Below are positions 16,348 to 25,118 of a stretch of 54,741 nucleotides of DNA, piece by piece. The position numbers were made by a program, and so were the translations under genes. Below the pieces are notes generated by a model. It did no database searches and was not told the origin of the DNA. It saw only the letters and a program-made list of their open reading frames with translations. Origin of the DNA: Streptomyces albus subsp. albus (GTDB lineage: Bacteria > Actinomycetota > Actinomycetes > Streptomycetales > Streptomycetaceae); assembly GCF_000719865.1 (NCBI RefSeq), contig NZ_JOID01000035.1, forward strand, positions 1 through 54,741. The letters run 5' to 3'. Within the stretch, counting starts at the first letter, position 1, and the number at the start of each line of letters is the position of its first letter.

Positions 16348-16884
16348 GTGCCGCATGTCCTGGTCCTCAACGCGTCGTACGAGCCGCTCGGCGTCGTACC
16401 GCTCCGCCGCGCCCTCGTGCTCGTCCTCAACGGCAAGGCGGTCAGCCTCGAGGACTCCGGCGCCCTGATGCACAGCGCCACCCAGGCGGTCCCCGCCCCC
16501 AGCGTCGTCCGCCTGAAGCGCTTCGTACGGGTGCCCTACCGGGGGCCCGTCCCGCTGACCCGGCGGGCCCTGTTCGCCCGGGACGGCGGGCGCTGCGCCT
16601 ACTGCGGCGCCACCGCGACGAGCGTCGACCACGTCATCCCGCGCAGCCGCGGCGGCCAGCACTCCTGGGAGAACGTGGTCGCCGCCTGCCGGCGCTGCAA
16701 CCACGTCAAGGCGGACCGGCACGTCTCCGAGCTGGGCTGGCGGCTCCGGCATCAGCCCGCGCCACCCTCCGGGCTGGCCTGGCGCATCATCGGCACCGGG
16801 CATCGGGACCCACGCTGGCTGCCCTACTTGCAGCCCTACGGCGCCGAGGACGCCATGGCCCGGATCGACGGCATATCCGCCTAG
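16348..16884 (+). CDS. HNH endonuclease family protein
   Basis: A 178-residue protein typical of actinobacteria. Residues about 1-70 form an HNH-associated domain (VLVLNASYEPLGVVPLRRAL). The nuclease core has C-A-Y-C, D-H-V-I-P-R-S-R-G-G, W-E-N-V-V and C-R-R-C-N-H-V-K, giving both the ββα-metal histidine/asparagine set and four zinc cysteines. The GTG at 16348 follows AAGGAGG at ideal spacing. It stands alone, with no methyltransferase or toxin partner nearby, so a restriction role is not supported. Biological function of this conserved group is unclear. Confidence 0.9.
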   Translation: MPHVLVLNASYEPLGVVPLRRALVLVLNGKAVSLEDSGALMHSATQAVPAPSVVRLKRFVRVPYRGPVPLTRRALFARDGGRCAYCGATATSVDHVIPRSRGGQHSWENVVAACRRCNHVKADRHVSELGWRLRHQPAPPSGLAWRIIGTGHRDPRWLPYLQPYGAEDAMARIDGISA

Positions 16885-16910
16885 ATCCGGGCCCTCTTGT
16901 GCCCGCCCTC

Positions 16911-16947
16911 CCGCGCCTCCGTGCCGCCTGGGCGGGCGGGGGCGCGG
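16911..16947. terminator. Possible hairpin between convergent HNH and GH84 genes
   Basis: CCGCGCC and GGCGCGG flank a 23-base GC-rich loop in the 68-base gap between the two stop codons. Several alternative pairings exist, so the exact stem is uncertain. Confidence 0.35.
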
Positions 16948-16952
16948 CGGGC

Positions 16953-19900
16953 TCAGCGGGCGACCGCGTACGCCTCCACGGAGAACAGCGAGTAGCCGTA
17001 CCGGGTGGCCCGCTTCTCGCCCTGGACGCGGATGAACCGGGTCTCCGGCGCGTCCATCCGCACCTCCTCCCGGCCGCCCCGGCCGTCCCCCACGGCGGCC
17101 GCGTCCCGCCACACGCGCCCGTCGGACGAGACCTGGACGCGGTAGCGGGCCGCGTAGGCGTCCTGCCAGTGCAGCACCACCCGGCCGACCCGGGCCGGGC
17201 GGGCCAGCTCGATCTGGAACCAGGCGTTGTCCTCGGCCGGGGAGGACCAGCGGGTCGCCGGGTCGCCGTCCACCGCCGCGGACGCGGGGAAATCGGGGGT
17301 CTCGTCGCCCGAGGAGCGGGCCGTGGCGCCGCGCGCCAGATCCGGGCCGCCGGTTCCGGGGAACGCCCGTACGGTCAGCGTCCGCTTCTCACCGGCGAAG
17401 TCGAACGGCACCTCGTACGAACCGGCGGGGGTGCCCTCGGGGACGGAGACCGTCACCGGCACCTCGGTCTTCGTGCCCCGCCGCACGGTGACGCCCTGCG
17501 GGACCTTCACGTCGATGCCCTCGGGGGACACGGCGACCAGCCGGCCGCGCACGTCCGCGGGGCGTTCCGCCGTCAGTTCGACCGGGATCCGCTCCTCCCC
17601 GCCGATCGTGACGTCCGTCTCCCCGCGCGCCAGGTCCAGCCGGGCGTCCGGCAGGTCGGCGAACCACGGCACGACGCCGCGCACCTCCGGCGCCGGTTCG
17701 CCGCGCTCCCAGGTCAGCCGCACGGTGTCGGCGCGCACGTCCTCCCCGCCCAGCTGCGTCCAGCCCTCCCCGGACAGCCGGCCCAGGCTCCGCCAGCCCT
17801 CCCCGGGCACATGCGCCTCGACGACCGCGCCGGCGCCCCGGTCCGGCTCGGACAGGACGGTCACCGCGGCCAGCGGGCGGGTGCCGCCCAGATCCACGCG
17901 GAGCTCCCCGGGACGTTCCGTGTGGGCCTCGCGGGGACGGGCCCGGTCGGCGCCCGTCCAGGCGTCCGCGCGCCCGGCGGCCTTCTTCAGGAACGGGTCC
18001 AGCACGCCCTCGCCGACGGTCGCCGGCGAGGCGGCGATCTCCTTCCGGAGCTCCCGCAGCTCCAGCTGTGCCCGCCAGGCCGCCGCGCCGTTCCCGCGGG
18101 CCTGCGCGAGCAGCATTTCCACGGCGCGCTCGCCGGCGCGGCCGTACCGCGCCAGCTGCGCCAGCCACGGACCGGCCTCGCCGTCCGCCGCCAGTTCCTC
18201 GCCGGCCGGCCCGGAGAGGTGGTCCGGGGCCCGGCCCATGACCCGGAACGCCTCGCGCAGCCGTTCGCCCGCCGTCTCCAGCTCCTCGCGGTCACCGCCG
18301 CTGTGCGCGGTCCACAGCGCGTCGATCAGCGGCCGCAGATACGCCGACTCCTTGCCGCCGAGCCCGGAGGAGGAGCCGTGGGCCGCGAGCACGCCCAGCG
18401 CCTGCCGGGACCGGGCGTCCGGGCCCGCGAGGGCGTCGACGGCCGCCTGCCAGGACTCCTGGGGCCGGTAGCCGCGCGGGTTCCAGGAGAAGTCCGCCGC
18501 CGTGAACAGCGGGACACGGGAGGCGGCCGGCTGCGCCATGGCATTGGCCAGCAGCGCGGCGGAGCCGACGGCGACGCCCGGCTCCCGGCCCCGGTACGGG
18601 CCGAGGAAGAGCCGGTCCTGCGCGAAGTCGTTGACCGGATAGTTGTCCAGGGTGACGATCGGGTGCCGGAACGCCTCGCGGGCATCGGCCAGTTCACCGC
18701 CGGTGATGGTCTTCGGCACGACACCGACGCCCGTCCAGACGACCTCCACCTCCCGGCGCAGCGCCCCCGCGAGGGCGCCGCGGTAGGCGGTGGCGCCCTT
18801 CTGGTAGTACTCGGTGGGCATCACGGACAGCGGGACGGCGCCGGGGTGGCGCTCGGCGAGATGCTCGGCGACGGCGTTCGCGACCCGCGCCTGGGCGCGC
18901 GCGGCCGCCTCCGGACCGGAGCCGAAGCGCCGGGCGTCCGCGTCGCAGTGCCACTCGCTGTAGCTGACGTCCTGGAACTGGAGCTGGAACGCGCGGACGC
19001 CCAGCGCCCACATGGCGTCGATCTTGCGGGTGAGCGCCTTGAGGTCGTCGTCGGAGGAGAAGCAGAGCGCCTGGCCGGGGGCCACCGCCCAGCCGAGGGT
19101 CACATGGTTGGCGCGGGCCCGTTCGGCGAGCGCGCGGAACTCGCCGCGCTGCCCGGCCGGGTACGGGTCGCGCCAGCGGGTCTGCCGGTAGGGGTCGTCG
19201 CCGGCCGCGTAGAGGTAGCGGTTCTGCTTGGTGCGGCCGAGGAAGTCGATCTGCTCCAGCCGCTGCCCGCGGGTCCACGGGGTGCCGTAGAAGCTTTCGG
19301 CGATGCCGCGCACGGCGGTGCCCGGCCAGTCGCGGACGATGACGCCGGCGAAGGAGTGGCCGGCCCGGTCCGCCGTGTCGCGGTCGCCGCCGTCGTCGCG
19401 GCCGCCGGGGGAGATGACGAGCTGACGCAGCGTCTGCACGGCGTGGAAGAGGCCGTCGGTACCCCGGCCGGCGAGCGCGACGGTGTCCCGTCCGCCGGTC
19501 CGGCCGACCGCCAGCCGGTAGCCGCCGGACGGCAGATCGGCGGCCGAGGGCGCGCGCAGGGCGCGCAGCGCCTCCGCCGCGCTCCGGGCGTCCGCGCGCA
19601 CCACCAGGGCGTCCGGGGGCAGTTCGGCGTCCGGGCGGACGTCGAGCACCTCGCGGGCGCCGGCCGAGCGCAGCAGGGCGTGGAGCGCGTCGAGCGCGTA
19701 CGGGTCGGTGTTCTCGTCGGACACCAGCGCGACCCGTTCGGTCACGCGGACGGCCTTCCCGCGGGCGCTCAGATCCTGCGGGCGGGGCCAGACGGACGGT
19801 ACGGAGGCGTCGTCCTTGCGGTCCTCGGCGGTGGGGGCCGTGTCTCCCGCGGGGGCGGGTGCCGCGGCCGCTCCGGGCGCCGTTCCGACGAGTCCGCCGA

Positions 19901-20075
19901 TCATCGCGGCGGCCAGCGCGGTGGCTCCGGCGACGCGGGGCCGCAGCCCGCCGGCGGGGCGGCTCCGGCGCCGGCCCGCCGCGATGCCCGGCCCGGCGGG
20001 CCCGCCCGCCGTCCGCGCCTCGTCCTGCCCGTCGTCTGCGCCGCCACCGGGCGGGCCGGTGAACCGGAACTGCAC
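16953..20075 (-). CDS. Secreted GH84-type beta-N-acetylglucosaminidase with altered catalytic pair
   Basis: A 1040-residue secreted enzyme. A long N-region precedes the signal helix AGATALAAAMIGGLVGTAPG (about 49-68). An N-terminal hexosaminidase-like domain (about 90-200) leads into the GH84 barrel starting near VRGIAESFYGTPWT. Conserved family features downstream include PTEYYQ, WTGVGVV, NYPVNDF and DFSWNPRGY. Where GH84 enzymes have two adjacent aspartates, this protein reads F-Q-D-V, so Gln368-Asp369: the residue that polarises the substrate acetamido group is changed and the acid/base Asp is kept. A helical region and a C-terminal F5/8-type (CBM32) carbohydrate-binding domain (about 910-1040) follow. 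The GTG at 20075 has GAGGAG upstream. Likely acts on chitin, glycoprotein or wall-derived GlcNAc; activity is uncertain. Confidence 0.88.
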   Translation of the reverse strand: MQFRFTGPPGGGADDGQDEARTAGGPAGPGIAAGRRRSRPAGGLRPRVAGATALAAAMIGGLVGTAPGAAAAPAPAGDTAPTAEDRKDDASVPSVWPRPQDLSARGKAVRVTERVALVSDENTDPYALDALHALLRSAGAREVLDVRPDAELPPDALVVRADARSAAEALRALRAPSAADLPSGGYRLAVGRTGGRDTVALAGRGTDGLFHAVQTLRQLVISPGGRDDGGDRDTADRAGHSFAGVIVRDWPGTAVRGIAESFYGTPWTRGQRLEQIDFLGRTKQNRYLYAAGDDPYRQTRWRDPYPAGQRGEFRALAERARANHVTLGWAVAPGQALCFSSDDDLKALTRKIDAMWALGVRAFQLQFQDVSYSEWHCDADARRFGSGPEAAARAQARVANAVAEHLAERHPGAVPLSVMPTEYYQKGATAYRGALAGALRREVEVVWTGVGVVPKTITGGELADAREAFRHPIVTLDNYPVNDFAQDRLFLGPYRGREPGVAVGSAALLANAMAQPAASRVPLFTAADFSWNPRGYRPQESWQAAVDALAGPDARSRQALGVLAAHGSSSGLGGKESAYLRPLIDALWTAHSGGDREELETAGERLREAFRVMGRAPDHLSGPAGEELAADGEAGPWLAQLARYGRAGERAVEMLLAQARGNGAAAWRAQLELRELRKEIAASPATVGEGVLDPFLKKAAGRADAWTGADRARPREAHTERPGELRVDLGGTRPLAAVTVLSEPDRGAGAVVEAHVPGEGWRSLGRLSGEGWTQLGGEDVRADTVRLTWERGEPAPEVRGVVPWFADLPDARLDLARGETDVTIGGEERIPVELTAERPADVRGRLVAVSPEGIDVKVPQGVTVRRGTKTEVPVTVSVPEGTPAGSYEVPFDFAGEKRTLTVRAFPGTGGPDLARGATARSSGDETPDFPASAAVDGDPATRWSSPAEDNAWFQIELARPARVGRVVLHWQDAYAARYRVQVSSDGRVWRDAAAVGDGRGGREEVRMDAPETRFIRVQGEKRATRYGYSLFSVEAYAVAR

Positions 20076-20296
20076 GGTCGTCTCCTCGCCCTGTCCAGAC
20101 CTGCCGGTCGCCCGCCCCTCGGGGGCGGAACCCCGGGCAACCGGAACGAGCCCACCACCGCCCCGGGAGAAGTGTCAACGTGCACGCCCCGGCATGTCCC
20201 GATTGGCGAGGTATGGCAGGGGTGTTGGCGGGAGCCGGGCGGGTACACGGGGGCTTCCGCCGGACGCCGTCCGCCGGTTGCCGGCGGCTCCGGTCC

Positions 20297-20308
20297 TAGA
20301 GTGGACGG
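20297..20308 (+). promoter_or_regulatory. -10 element of a probably leaderless amidase promoter
   Basis: TAGAGT at 20297-20302 ends six bases before the amidase ATG, so transcription would start at or next to the A of ATG. A TTGCCG lies 13 bases upstream, slightly short for a -35 element. Confidence 0.45.
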
Positions 20309-21778
20309 ATGGCGGATCCCCATGAGTTGACGATGCTCGACCAGGCCACTGCCGTCCGCACCGGAGCGCTGTCCCCGGTCGAACTCACCGAGCACTACCT
20401 GCGCCGCATCGAGCGGCTGGACGCTTCCGTGGGCGCCTATCTGACCGTCACCGCCGACCGCGCGCTGGACGGCGCGCGGCGGGCCGAGCGCCTCCTCGCG
20501 CGGCGCGCGGCGGGCGGCGGGGGCACCGAGGGCGGCGGTGACGGACTGCCGCCGCTGCTGGGGGTGCCCTTGCCGGTCAAGGACCTCGACGCCGTGCCGG
20601 GCGTCCGCTGCACCTACGGCTCCGCCGTCTTCGCCGGGCACACGGCCCCCGAGGAGGACGGGGAGTCCCGGCTCGTCGCGCTGCTCCGGGAGGCCGGCAC
20701 CGTCCTGCTGGGCAAGACCAACACCCCGGAGTTCGGGCTGCCCGCCTACACCGAAAGCCTGGTCGGGCCGCCCGCCCGCTCGCCGTACGACCTCTCCCGG
20801 GGCGCGGGGGGCTCCAGCGGGGGCGCGGCCGCGGCCGTGGCCGCCGGGCTGGCGCCGGCCGCGCAGGGCAGTGACGGCGGCGGCTCCATCCGCATCCCCG
20901 CGAGCTGCTGCGGCATCGTCGGCGTCAAGCCGAGCCGGGGCCGGGTCAGCCCCGCTCCCGGCGGCGACATCAGCGGTCTGGCGACGGCCGGGCCGCTCGC
21001 CCGCACCGTCCGGGACGCCGCCGCGCTGCTCGACGCGATGGCGGCCCCCGCGCCCGGCGACCCCATGCCGCTGGCCGCGCCGGAGACGCCGTTCCTCCGC
21101 TGGTGCGACCGGACCCCCGGCCGGCTGCGGATCGGCCGCTGGGCGCGCCCGGACGTGCCCGGCGTGACCGTCGCGCCGGAGGTGCTCGCCGCGTACGAGC
21201 GGACGTCCGCGCTGCTGGCCGGGCTGGGGCACGAGGTGGTCGACCTGGAGCAGCCGTTGCGGCCGGGGGACCGGGACGCCTTCACGCCCGTCTGGGCGGT
21301 GATGTCCGCGCTCGCGCCCGTCCCCGCGGACCGGGAGGCGGAGCTGCTGCCGCTGACGCGCTGGCTGCGGGAGCACGGCCGGGCCGCCACCGGGCTGGAC
21401 TACGCGCGGGCCCTGGAGGCCATGCAGCGCGTCGGGCGGCGGCTGGCCGCGGCCGTCGCGGACTGTGACGCCGTGCTCACCCCCACGCTCGCCCGGTTGC
21501 CGGCGCCCGTGGGCGCGCTGCGGAACGACGAGGACCCGGCGGCCGACTTCGCCGCCCAGGTGGCCTTCACTCCGTTCACCGGGCCGTGGAACATCGCCGG
21601 TCTGCCCGCGGTCTCGCTGCCCGTGGAGTGGACGGAGGACGGGCTGCCCGTCGGGATGATGCTCGGCGCCGCGCACGGGGCGGAGGGGCCGCTGCTGGCG
21701 CTGGCCGCGCAGGTCGAGGCGGCCGCCGTGCCCCGTCCGCAGCCGTGGGGCTGGGGGCCGCGGCCGCGCGTCTGGTGA
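20309..21778 (+). CDS. Amidase-signature family hydrolase
   Basis: A 489-residue amidase. The Ser-cisSer-Lys triad is visible: Lys in P-V-K-D-L-D, then the Gly/Ser-rich signature G-G-S-S-G-G-A-A-A-A-V and D-G-G-G-S-I-R-I-P-A-S, followed by GIVGVKPSRGRVS. Length and order match AmiE/GatA-like stand-alone amidases. The neighbouring genes are not gatB or gatC, so it is not part of the Glu-tRNA amidotransferase. It probably hydrolyses a small carboxamide or amide; the substrate cannot be read. It is transcribed alone, divergent from the GH84 gene. Confidence 0.92.
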   Translation: MADPHELTMLDQATAVRTGALSPVELTEHYLRRIERLDASVGAYLTVTADRALDGARRAERLLARRAAGGGGTEGGGDGLPPLLGVPLPVKDLDAVPGVRCTYGSAVFAGHTAPEEDGESRLVALLREAGTVLLGKTNTPEFGLPAYTESLVGPPARSPYDLSRGAGGSSGGAAAAVAAGLAPAAQGSDGGGSIRIPASCCGIVGVKPSRGRVSPAPGGDISGLATAGPLARTVRDAAALLDAMAAPAPGDPMPLAAPETPFLRWCDRTPGRLRIGRWARPDVPGVTVAPEVLAAYERTSALLAGLGHEVVDLEQPLRPGDRDAFTPVWAVMSALAPVPADREAELLPLTRWLREHGRAATGLDYARALEAMQRVGRRLAAAVADCDAVLTPTLARLPAPVGALRNDEDPAADFAAQVAFTPFTGPWNIAGLPAVSLPVEWTEDGLPVGMMLGAAHGAEGPLLALAAQVEAAAVPRPQPWGWGPRPRVW

Positions 21779-21784
21779 GCCCCT

Positions 21785-21818
21785 CGGGGGGATTCCTCCC
21801 GCCCTGTCCCGGTTTTTT
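21785..21818 (+). terminator. Terminator after the amidase gene
   Basis: A seven-pair stem with a three-base loop (21785-21801) lies just after the amidase stop. A run of six T, rare in this genome, follows at 21813-21818. Confidence 0.55.
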
Positions 21819-22041
21819 CGTTGGTTCCGCCACTGCCCCCCTCGTTGCTCTCGCAATAAATCCACCGCCTTGACTACCCTTTCGGCTTCAAGCCCTGCGC
21901 CGGAAGCCGCTTCCGGCCGCGAAATCAACCCACCGGGGAGCGATTGTGACGAGAGCCACGTTCGCCCCGCGTTTGGGTCTGCCCCGGCTCCAGCGGGGTA
22001 GGGCTGCTGTGTCGTACCGACCACGATCTACGGAGGCCCAG

Positions 22042-22317
22042 GTGGCCACATCCGCTCTTCTCCTCGCGACCCTCTCCAAACCCGGCGACCCGGTCGAACC
22101 GTTCAATCCGCTGGACCTCGACGGACTGACGGACATCGACTCGGGTCTCGACGGCGCCAGCTCCGGCGAATACTCCGAGCCCCCGCTCACCAGCGAACCA
22201 CCGCTGCCCGACCGCACCCCCCTCACCAGCGAGCCCGCGCTCGCCACCGAACTTCCCCTGACCAGTGAACCCACGGCCACCGGCATGGGCGCCGGTCTGG
22301 AGTGCACGGAGGTCTGA
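22042..22317 (+). CDS. Small acidic protein with three 12-residue PLTSEP repeats
   Basis: A 91-residue protein of unknown family. GTG 22042 has GGAGG five bases upstream; GTG 21946 is an alternative in-frame start. The first 13 residues are hydrophobic (MATSALLLATLSK), then comes an acidic stretch with F-N-P-L-D-L-D-G-L-T-D-I-D. Residues 48-83 are three exact 12-residue units, each opening P-L-T-S-E-P. The tail holds the only cysteine (L-E-C-T-E-V). Net charge is strongly negative and the chain looks disordered. Its TGA directly abuts the malQ ATG, so translation is coupled. The leader-like acidic part plus a repeated Ser/Thr/Glu section resembles multi-core RiPP precursors, but no modifying enzyme is adjacent. 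Confidence 0.7.
   Translation: MATSALLLATLSKPGDPVEPFNPLDLDGLTDIDSGLDGASSGEYSEPPLTSEPPLPDRTPLTSEPALATELPLTSEPTATGMGAGLECTEV
22183..22290 (+). repeat. Three 36-bp in-frame repeats
   Basis: Repeat units start at 22183, 22219 and 22255. Each encodes PLTSEP followed by six variable residues. The divergence between units at the DNA level shows the repeat is not recent. Confidence 0.8.
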
Positions 22318-24564
22318 ATGGGCCGCGCGCGGCTCGCAGCACTGCACGGGGTCGCGACGTCGTACGAGCCCTCGCCGGGCCGTACGCTCCACGTCCCCGA
22401 GGACACCGTCGTCGCCGTGCTGGCAGCGCTGGGGGTCGACGCCTCGACCCCGCAGGCCGTGCGCGCCGCCCTGGAGCGGCGGGAGCGGGACGGGCGTGAA
22501 CGGCTGCTGCCGCCGGCCGTCGTCCTGACGACGGGCCGGCCGCCGCGGGCCGGAACGCTGCCCGGCCTCCCGGAGGACGCCGTCCTGCGCGTCCGCACCG
22601 AGTCCGGCGAGAGCCTGGACTGGGACCCCGGCCCGGCCGTGACCCTGCCGCCCGGCTGCCACACGCTCCACGCGGAGGCACCCGGCGGCCGGTCCGGCCG
22701 GGCCGTCCTGATCGTCGCACCCGAACGGGTGTCCGAACCGCCCGGCCGCACCCACGGCTTCCTCGTACAGCTCTACTCCCTGCTCTCGTCCCGCTCCTGG
22801 GGCATGGGCGACCTCGGCGACCTGGCCGAGCTCGCGGCCTGGTCCGGCCGGGAGCTCGGCACCGGCTTCCTCCAGCTCAACCCGCTGCACGCCGCCGTGC
22901 CCGGAAGCCCCACGGACCCCTCGCCGTACCGGCCCTCCTCCCGCCGCTTCCCCGACCCCGTGCATCTACGCGTCGAGGACGTCCCCGAGTACGTCCGGCT
23001 GCCCGCCCCGGAGCGCGAGCGCGCCGCCGCCGTCGCCGCCCGCGCCGAGGCGCTCAGCGAGGGCGTCCTGCGCCGCGGGGCGCTCATCGACCGCGACGCC
23101 GTCTGGCGCCTCAAGCGCGAGGCCCTCGAACTCGTGCGCGCCGTGCCGCTCGGTCCCGGCCGCCGCGCCGCCTACTGCGCCTTCCTCGCCGAACAGGGAC
23201 AGGCCCTCGACGACCACGCCACCTGGTGCGCCCTCGCCGAACTCCACGGCCCCGACTGGCGGCGCTGGCCCGGCGGCCTGAGCGATCCGCGCTCCCCGCA
23301 GGCGGTCCGTGCCCGCGGCGAGATCCTGGACCGCGTCGACTTCCACTGCTGGCTCGCCTGGCTCACCGACAGCCAGCTCGCCACCGCGCAGCGCTCCGCC
23401 CTCGACGCCGGCATGCCCATCGGACTGGTGCACGACCTCGCGGTCGGCGTGCACCCCTCCGGCGCCGACGTCTGGGCGCGGCAGGACGTCTACGCCGCCG
23501 GCATGTCCGTCGGCGCGCCCCCCGACGCCTTCAACCCGCGCGGGCAGGACTGGGGCCTGCCGCCCTGGCGCCCCGACGCCCTCGCCGCCACCGGCTACGC
23601 CCCCTACCGGGACCTGCTGCGCGGGCTGCTGCGGCACGCGGGAGGGCTGCGCGTCGATCACGTCATGGGGCTCTCCCGGCTCTGGTGGGTCCCCGAGGGC
23701 CGCCCGCCGACCGAGGGCGCCTACGTCCGCTACGACACCGAGGCCATGCTCGGGGTGCTCGCCCTGGAGGCGCACCGGGCCGGGGCTCTCGTCGTGGGGG
23801 AGGACCTGGGCACGGTGGAGCCGGGGATGCGGGACGCCCTCGCGGAGCGCGGGGTACTCGGCACGTCGGTGCTCTGGTTCGAGCGGGATTACGAGGCTCC
23901 CGCCTCTGCCGGGGCCCCCGCCGGGGCCACCCCCGGAACCGCGGCCGAGCCCGCCACCGGCCCCTTCGCGGAGCCCGCCACCGGCCCCTCCGCCGAGCCC
24001 ACCACCGACCTCTCCGCCGAGCTCTCCGCGCCCGCCGCCCGGCAGCGGCCGCGACCCCTGCCGCCCGAGCGCTGGCGGGAGCACTGCCTGGCGACCGCCA
24101 CCACCCACGACCTCCCGAGCACGGCCGCCCGGCTGACGGGCGAACACGTCGAACTGCGGCACGAGCTGGGCCTGCTGACCCGGCCGCTCGCCGAGGAGCA
24201 GGCCGAGGACGCGGTGGAGATCGCCGAGTGGCTGGCGCTGCTCAGCGAGCTCGGACTGCTGTCCGGAGGGCGGGGCGACGAGGAGGCGGCCGTCCGTGCC
24301 GTCCACCGCTTCCTGTGCCGCACCCCGGCCCGCATGATCGGCGTCTGGCTGCCGGACTGCGTGGGCGACCGGCGGCCGCAGAACCTGCCCGGGACCTGGG
24401 ACGAGTACCCCAACTGGCGGCTGCCGGTCGCCGACGCCACCGGCCGCCCGGTCACCCTGGAACAGCTCGCGGCGTCACCGCGTCTGCACGCCCTGATGAC
24501 CGACCTCGCCGAGCACCTGGCCGCCGCCCCGGCGGCCGGTGCGGGGGCGGCCGACCGGCCATAA
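22318..24564 (+). CDS. malQ: 4-alpha-glucanotransferase (amylomaltase, GH77)
   Basis: A 748-residue cytoplasmic enzyme that transfers alpha-1,4-glucan segments between maltodextrins. The three GH77 catalytic acids are present: nucleophile Asp447 in V-D-H-V-M-G, acid/base Glu495 in V-G-E-D-L-G-T-V, and transition-state Asp598 in T-T-H-D-L-P-S. An N-terminal domain of about 130 residues matches the longer actinobacterial MalQ type. Between Glu495 and Asp598 lies an unusual low-complexity insert of about 50 residues made of Ala/Glu/Pro/Thr repeats. The ATG follows the stop of the small repeat protein without a gap. Confidence 0.95.
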   Translation: MGRARLAALHGVATSYEPSPGRTLHVPEDTVVAVLAALGVDASTPQAVRAALERRERDGRERLLPPAVVLTTGRPPRAGTLPGLPEDAVLRVRTESGESLDWDPGPAVTLPPGCHTLHAEAPGGRSGRAVLIVAPERVSEPPGRTHGFLVQLYSLLSSRSWGMGDLGDLAELAAWSGRELGTGFLQLNPLHAAVPGSPTDPSPYRPSSRRFPDPVHLRVEDVPEYVRLPAPERERAAAVAARAEALSEGVLRRGALIDRDAVWRLKREALELVRAVPLGPGRRAAYCAFLAEQGQALDDHATWCALAELHGPDWRRWPGGLSDPRSPQAVRARGEILDRVDFHCWLAWLTDSQLATAQRSALDAGMPIGLVHDLAVGVHPSGADVWARQDVYAAGMSVGAPPDAFNPRGQDWGLPPWRPDALAATGYAPYRDLLRGLLRHAGGLRVDHVMGLSRLWWVPEGRPPTEGAYVRYDTEAMLGVLALEAHRAGALVVGEDLGTVEPGMRDALAERGVLGTSVLWFERDYEAPASAGAPAGATPGTAAEPATGPFAEPATGPSAEPTTDLSAELSAPAARQRPRPLPPERWREHCLATATTHDLPSTAARLTGEHVELRHELGLLTRPLAEEQAEDAVEIAEWLALLSELGLLSGGRGDEEAAVRAVHRFLCRTPARMIGVWLPDCVGDRRPQNLPGTWDEYPNWRLPVADATGRPVTLEQLAASPRLHALMTDLAEHLAAAPAAGAGAADRP
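23947..24018 (+). repeat. Three 24-bp tandem repeats inside malQ
   Basis: Units at 23947, 23971 and 23995 encode EPATGPFA, EPATGPSA and EPTTDLSA. The repeat is in frame and lies in a loop of the catalytic barrel region, after Glu495. Confidence 0.85.
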
Positions 24565-24613
24565 GGGGCACCCCGGTCGCGCGGGCCCGCCGGGCATTCG
24601 CTACGTTGGCACC

Positions 24614-24856
24614 GTGGACAACAAGAACGTGCTGCGCACCGGTGCCGTCATGGCCGGTTCGACGCTGATGATGCTGCTGATGTCGTCCCCCGCGTTCGCA
24701 CTGATTCGCGACGACGGTGACGACCCGGGTCCGGGCCTGAGTGTCGGCGAGACCCTGGGTCTCTACGTCGCGCTTCCGGTCATCTCCTTCCTCGTCATCG
24801 CCGGACTGGTGATGGTGCTGGACAAGTCGCGCAAGCAGGAGAAGCGGCAGGTCTGA
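24614..24856 (+). CDS. Small single-pass membrane protein
   Basis: An 80-residue protein. GTG 24614 is preceded six bases upstream by TACGTT, suggesting a leaderless transcript. Residues about 10-30 are a signal-like hydrophobic helix (V-M-A-G-S-T-L-M-M-L-L-M) with an S-P-A-F-A-L cleavage-like end, followed by an acidic D-D-G-D-D-P-G loop, a second helix (residues about 50-72) and a basic C-terminus K-S-R-K-Q-E-K-R. No catalytic motif. Function unknown. Confidence 0.75.
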   Translation: MDNKNVLRTGAVMAGSTLMMLLMSSPAFALIRDDGDDPGPGLSVGETLGLYVALPVISFLVIAGLVMVLDKSRKQEKRQV

Positions 24857-24892
24857 GCCACCGCCGCATTCCGCGCGCCCCGGCGCGCGCCG

Positions 24893-24918
24893 CCCCCGGA
24901 ACCCCCGCGGTCCGGGGG
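24893..24918. terminator. Terminator between the small membrane gene and pepN
   Basis: CCCCCGGA/TCCGGGGG stem with a ten-base loop in a 262-base gap between convergent genes. The rest of that gap shows no gene. Confidence 0.65.
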
Positions 24919-25118
24919 CTGCCTTGCGTCCGCCGCCCGAGCCCGCTCCGCGTCGGCCGTCCGAGCCGCCCTCCGCGCCCGCGACCCGCGGGCCCGCCCG
25001 ACCGCACGGCCCGCCGCAAACGCGGAACGGCGGGCGCCGGGCCGTACGCCGTGACGTACCGCCCGGACCCGCCGTTCTCCGAGCCGCCGGGGACCGGCCG
25101 GCTCACCGGCTCACCGGG

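Noticed and set aside
16348..16884. The HNH protein as part of a restriction or homing system
   Set aside because: It has no methyltransferase, intein or group I intron context. This form is a common stand-alone actinobacterial gene.
20309..21778. The amidase as GatA of the Glu-tRNA amidotransferase
   Set aside because: gatB and gatC are absent, and the gene stands alone.
22042..22317. A firm RiPP precursor call for the PLTSEP protein
   Set aside because: No modifying enzyme, protease or exporter is adjacent, and the ATP-grasp gene is about 10 kb away in another operon. Kept only as a hypothesis.
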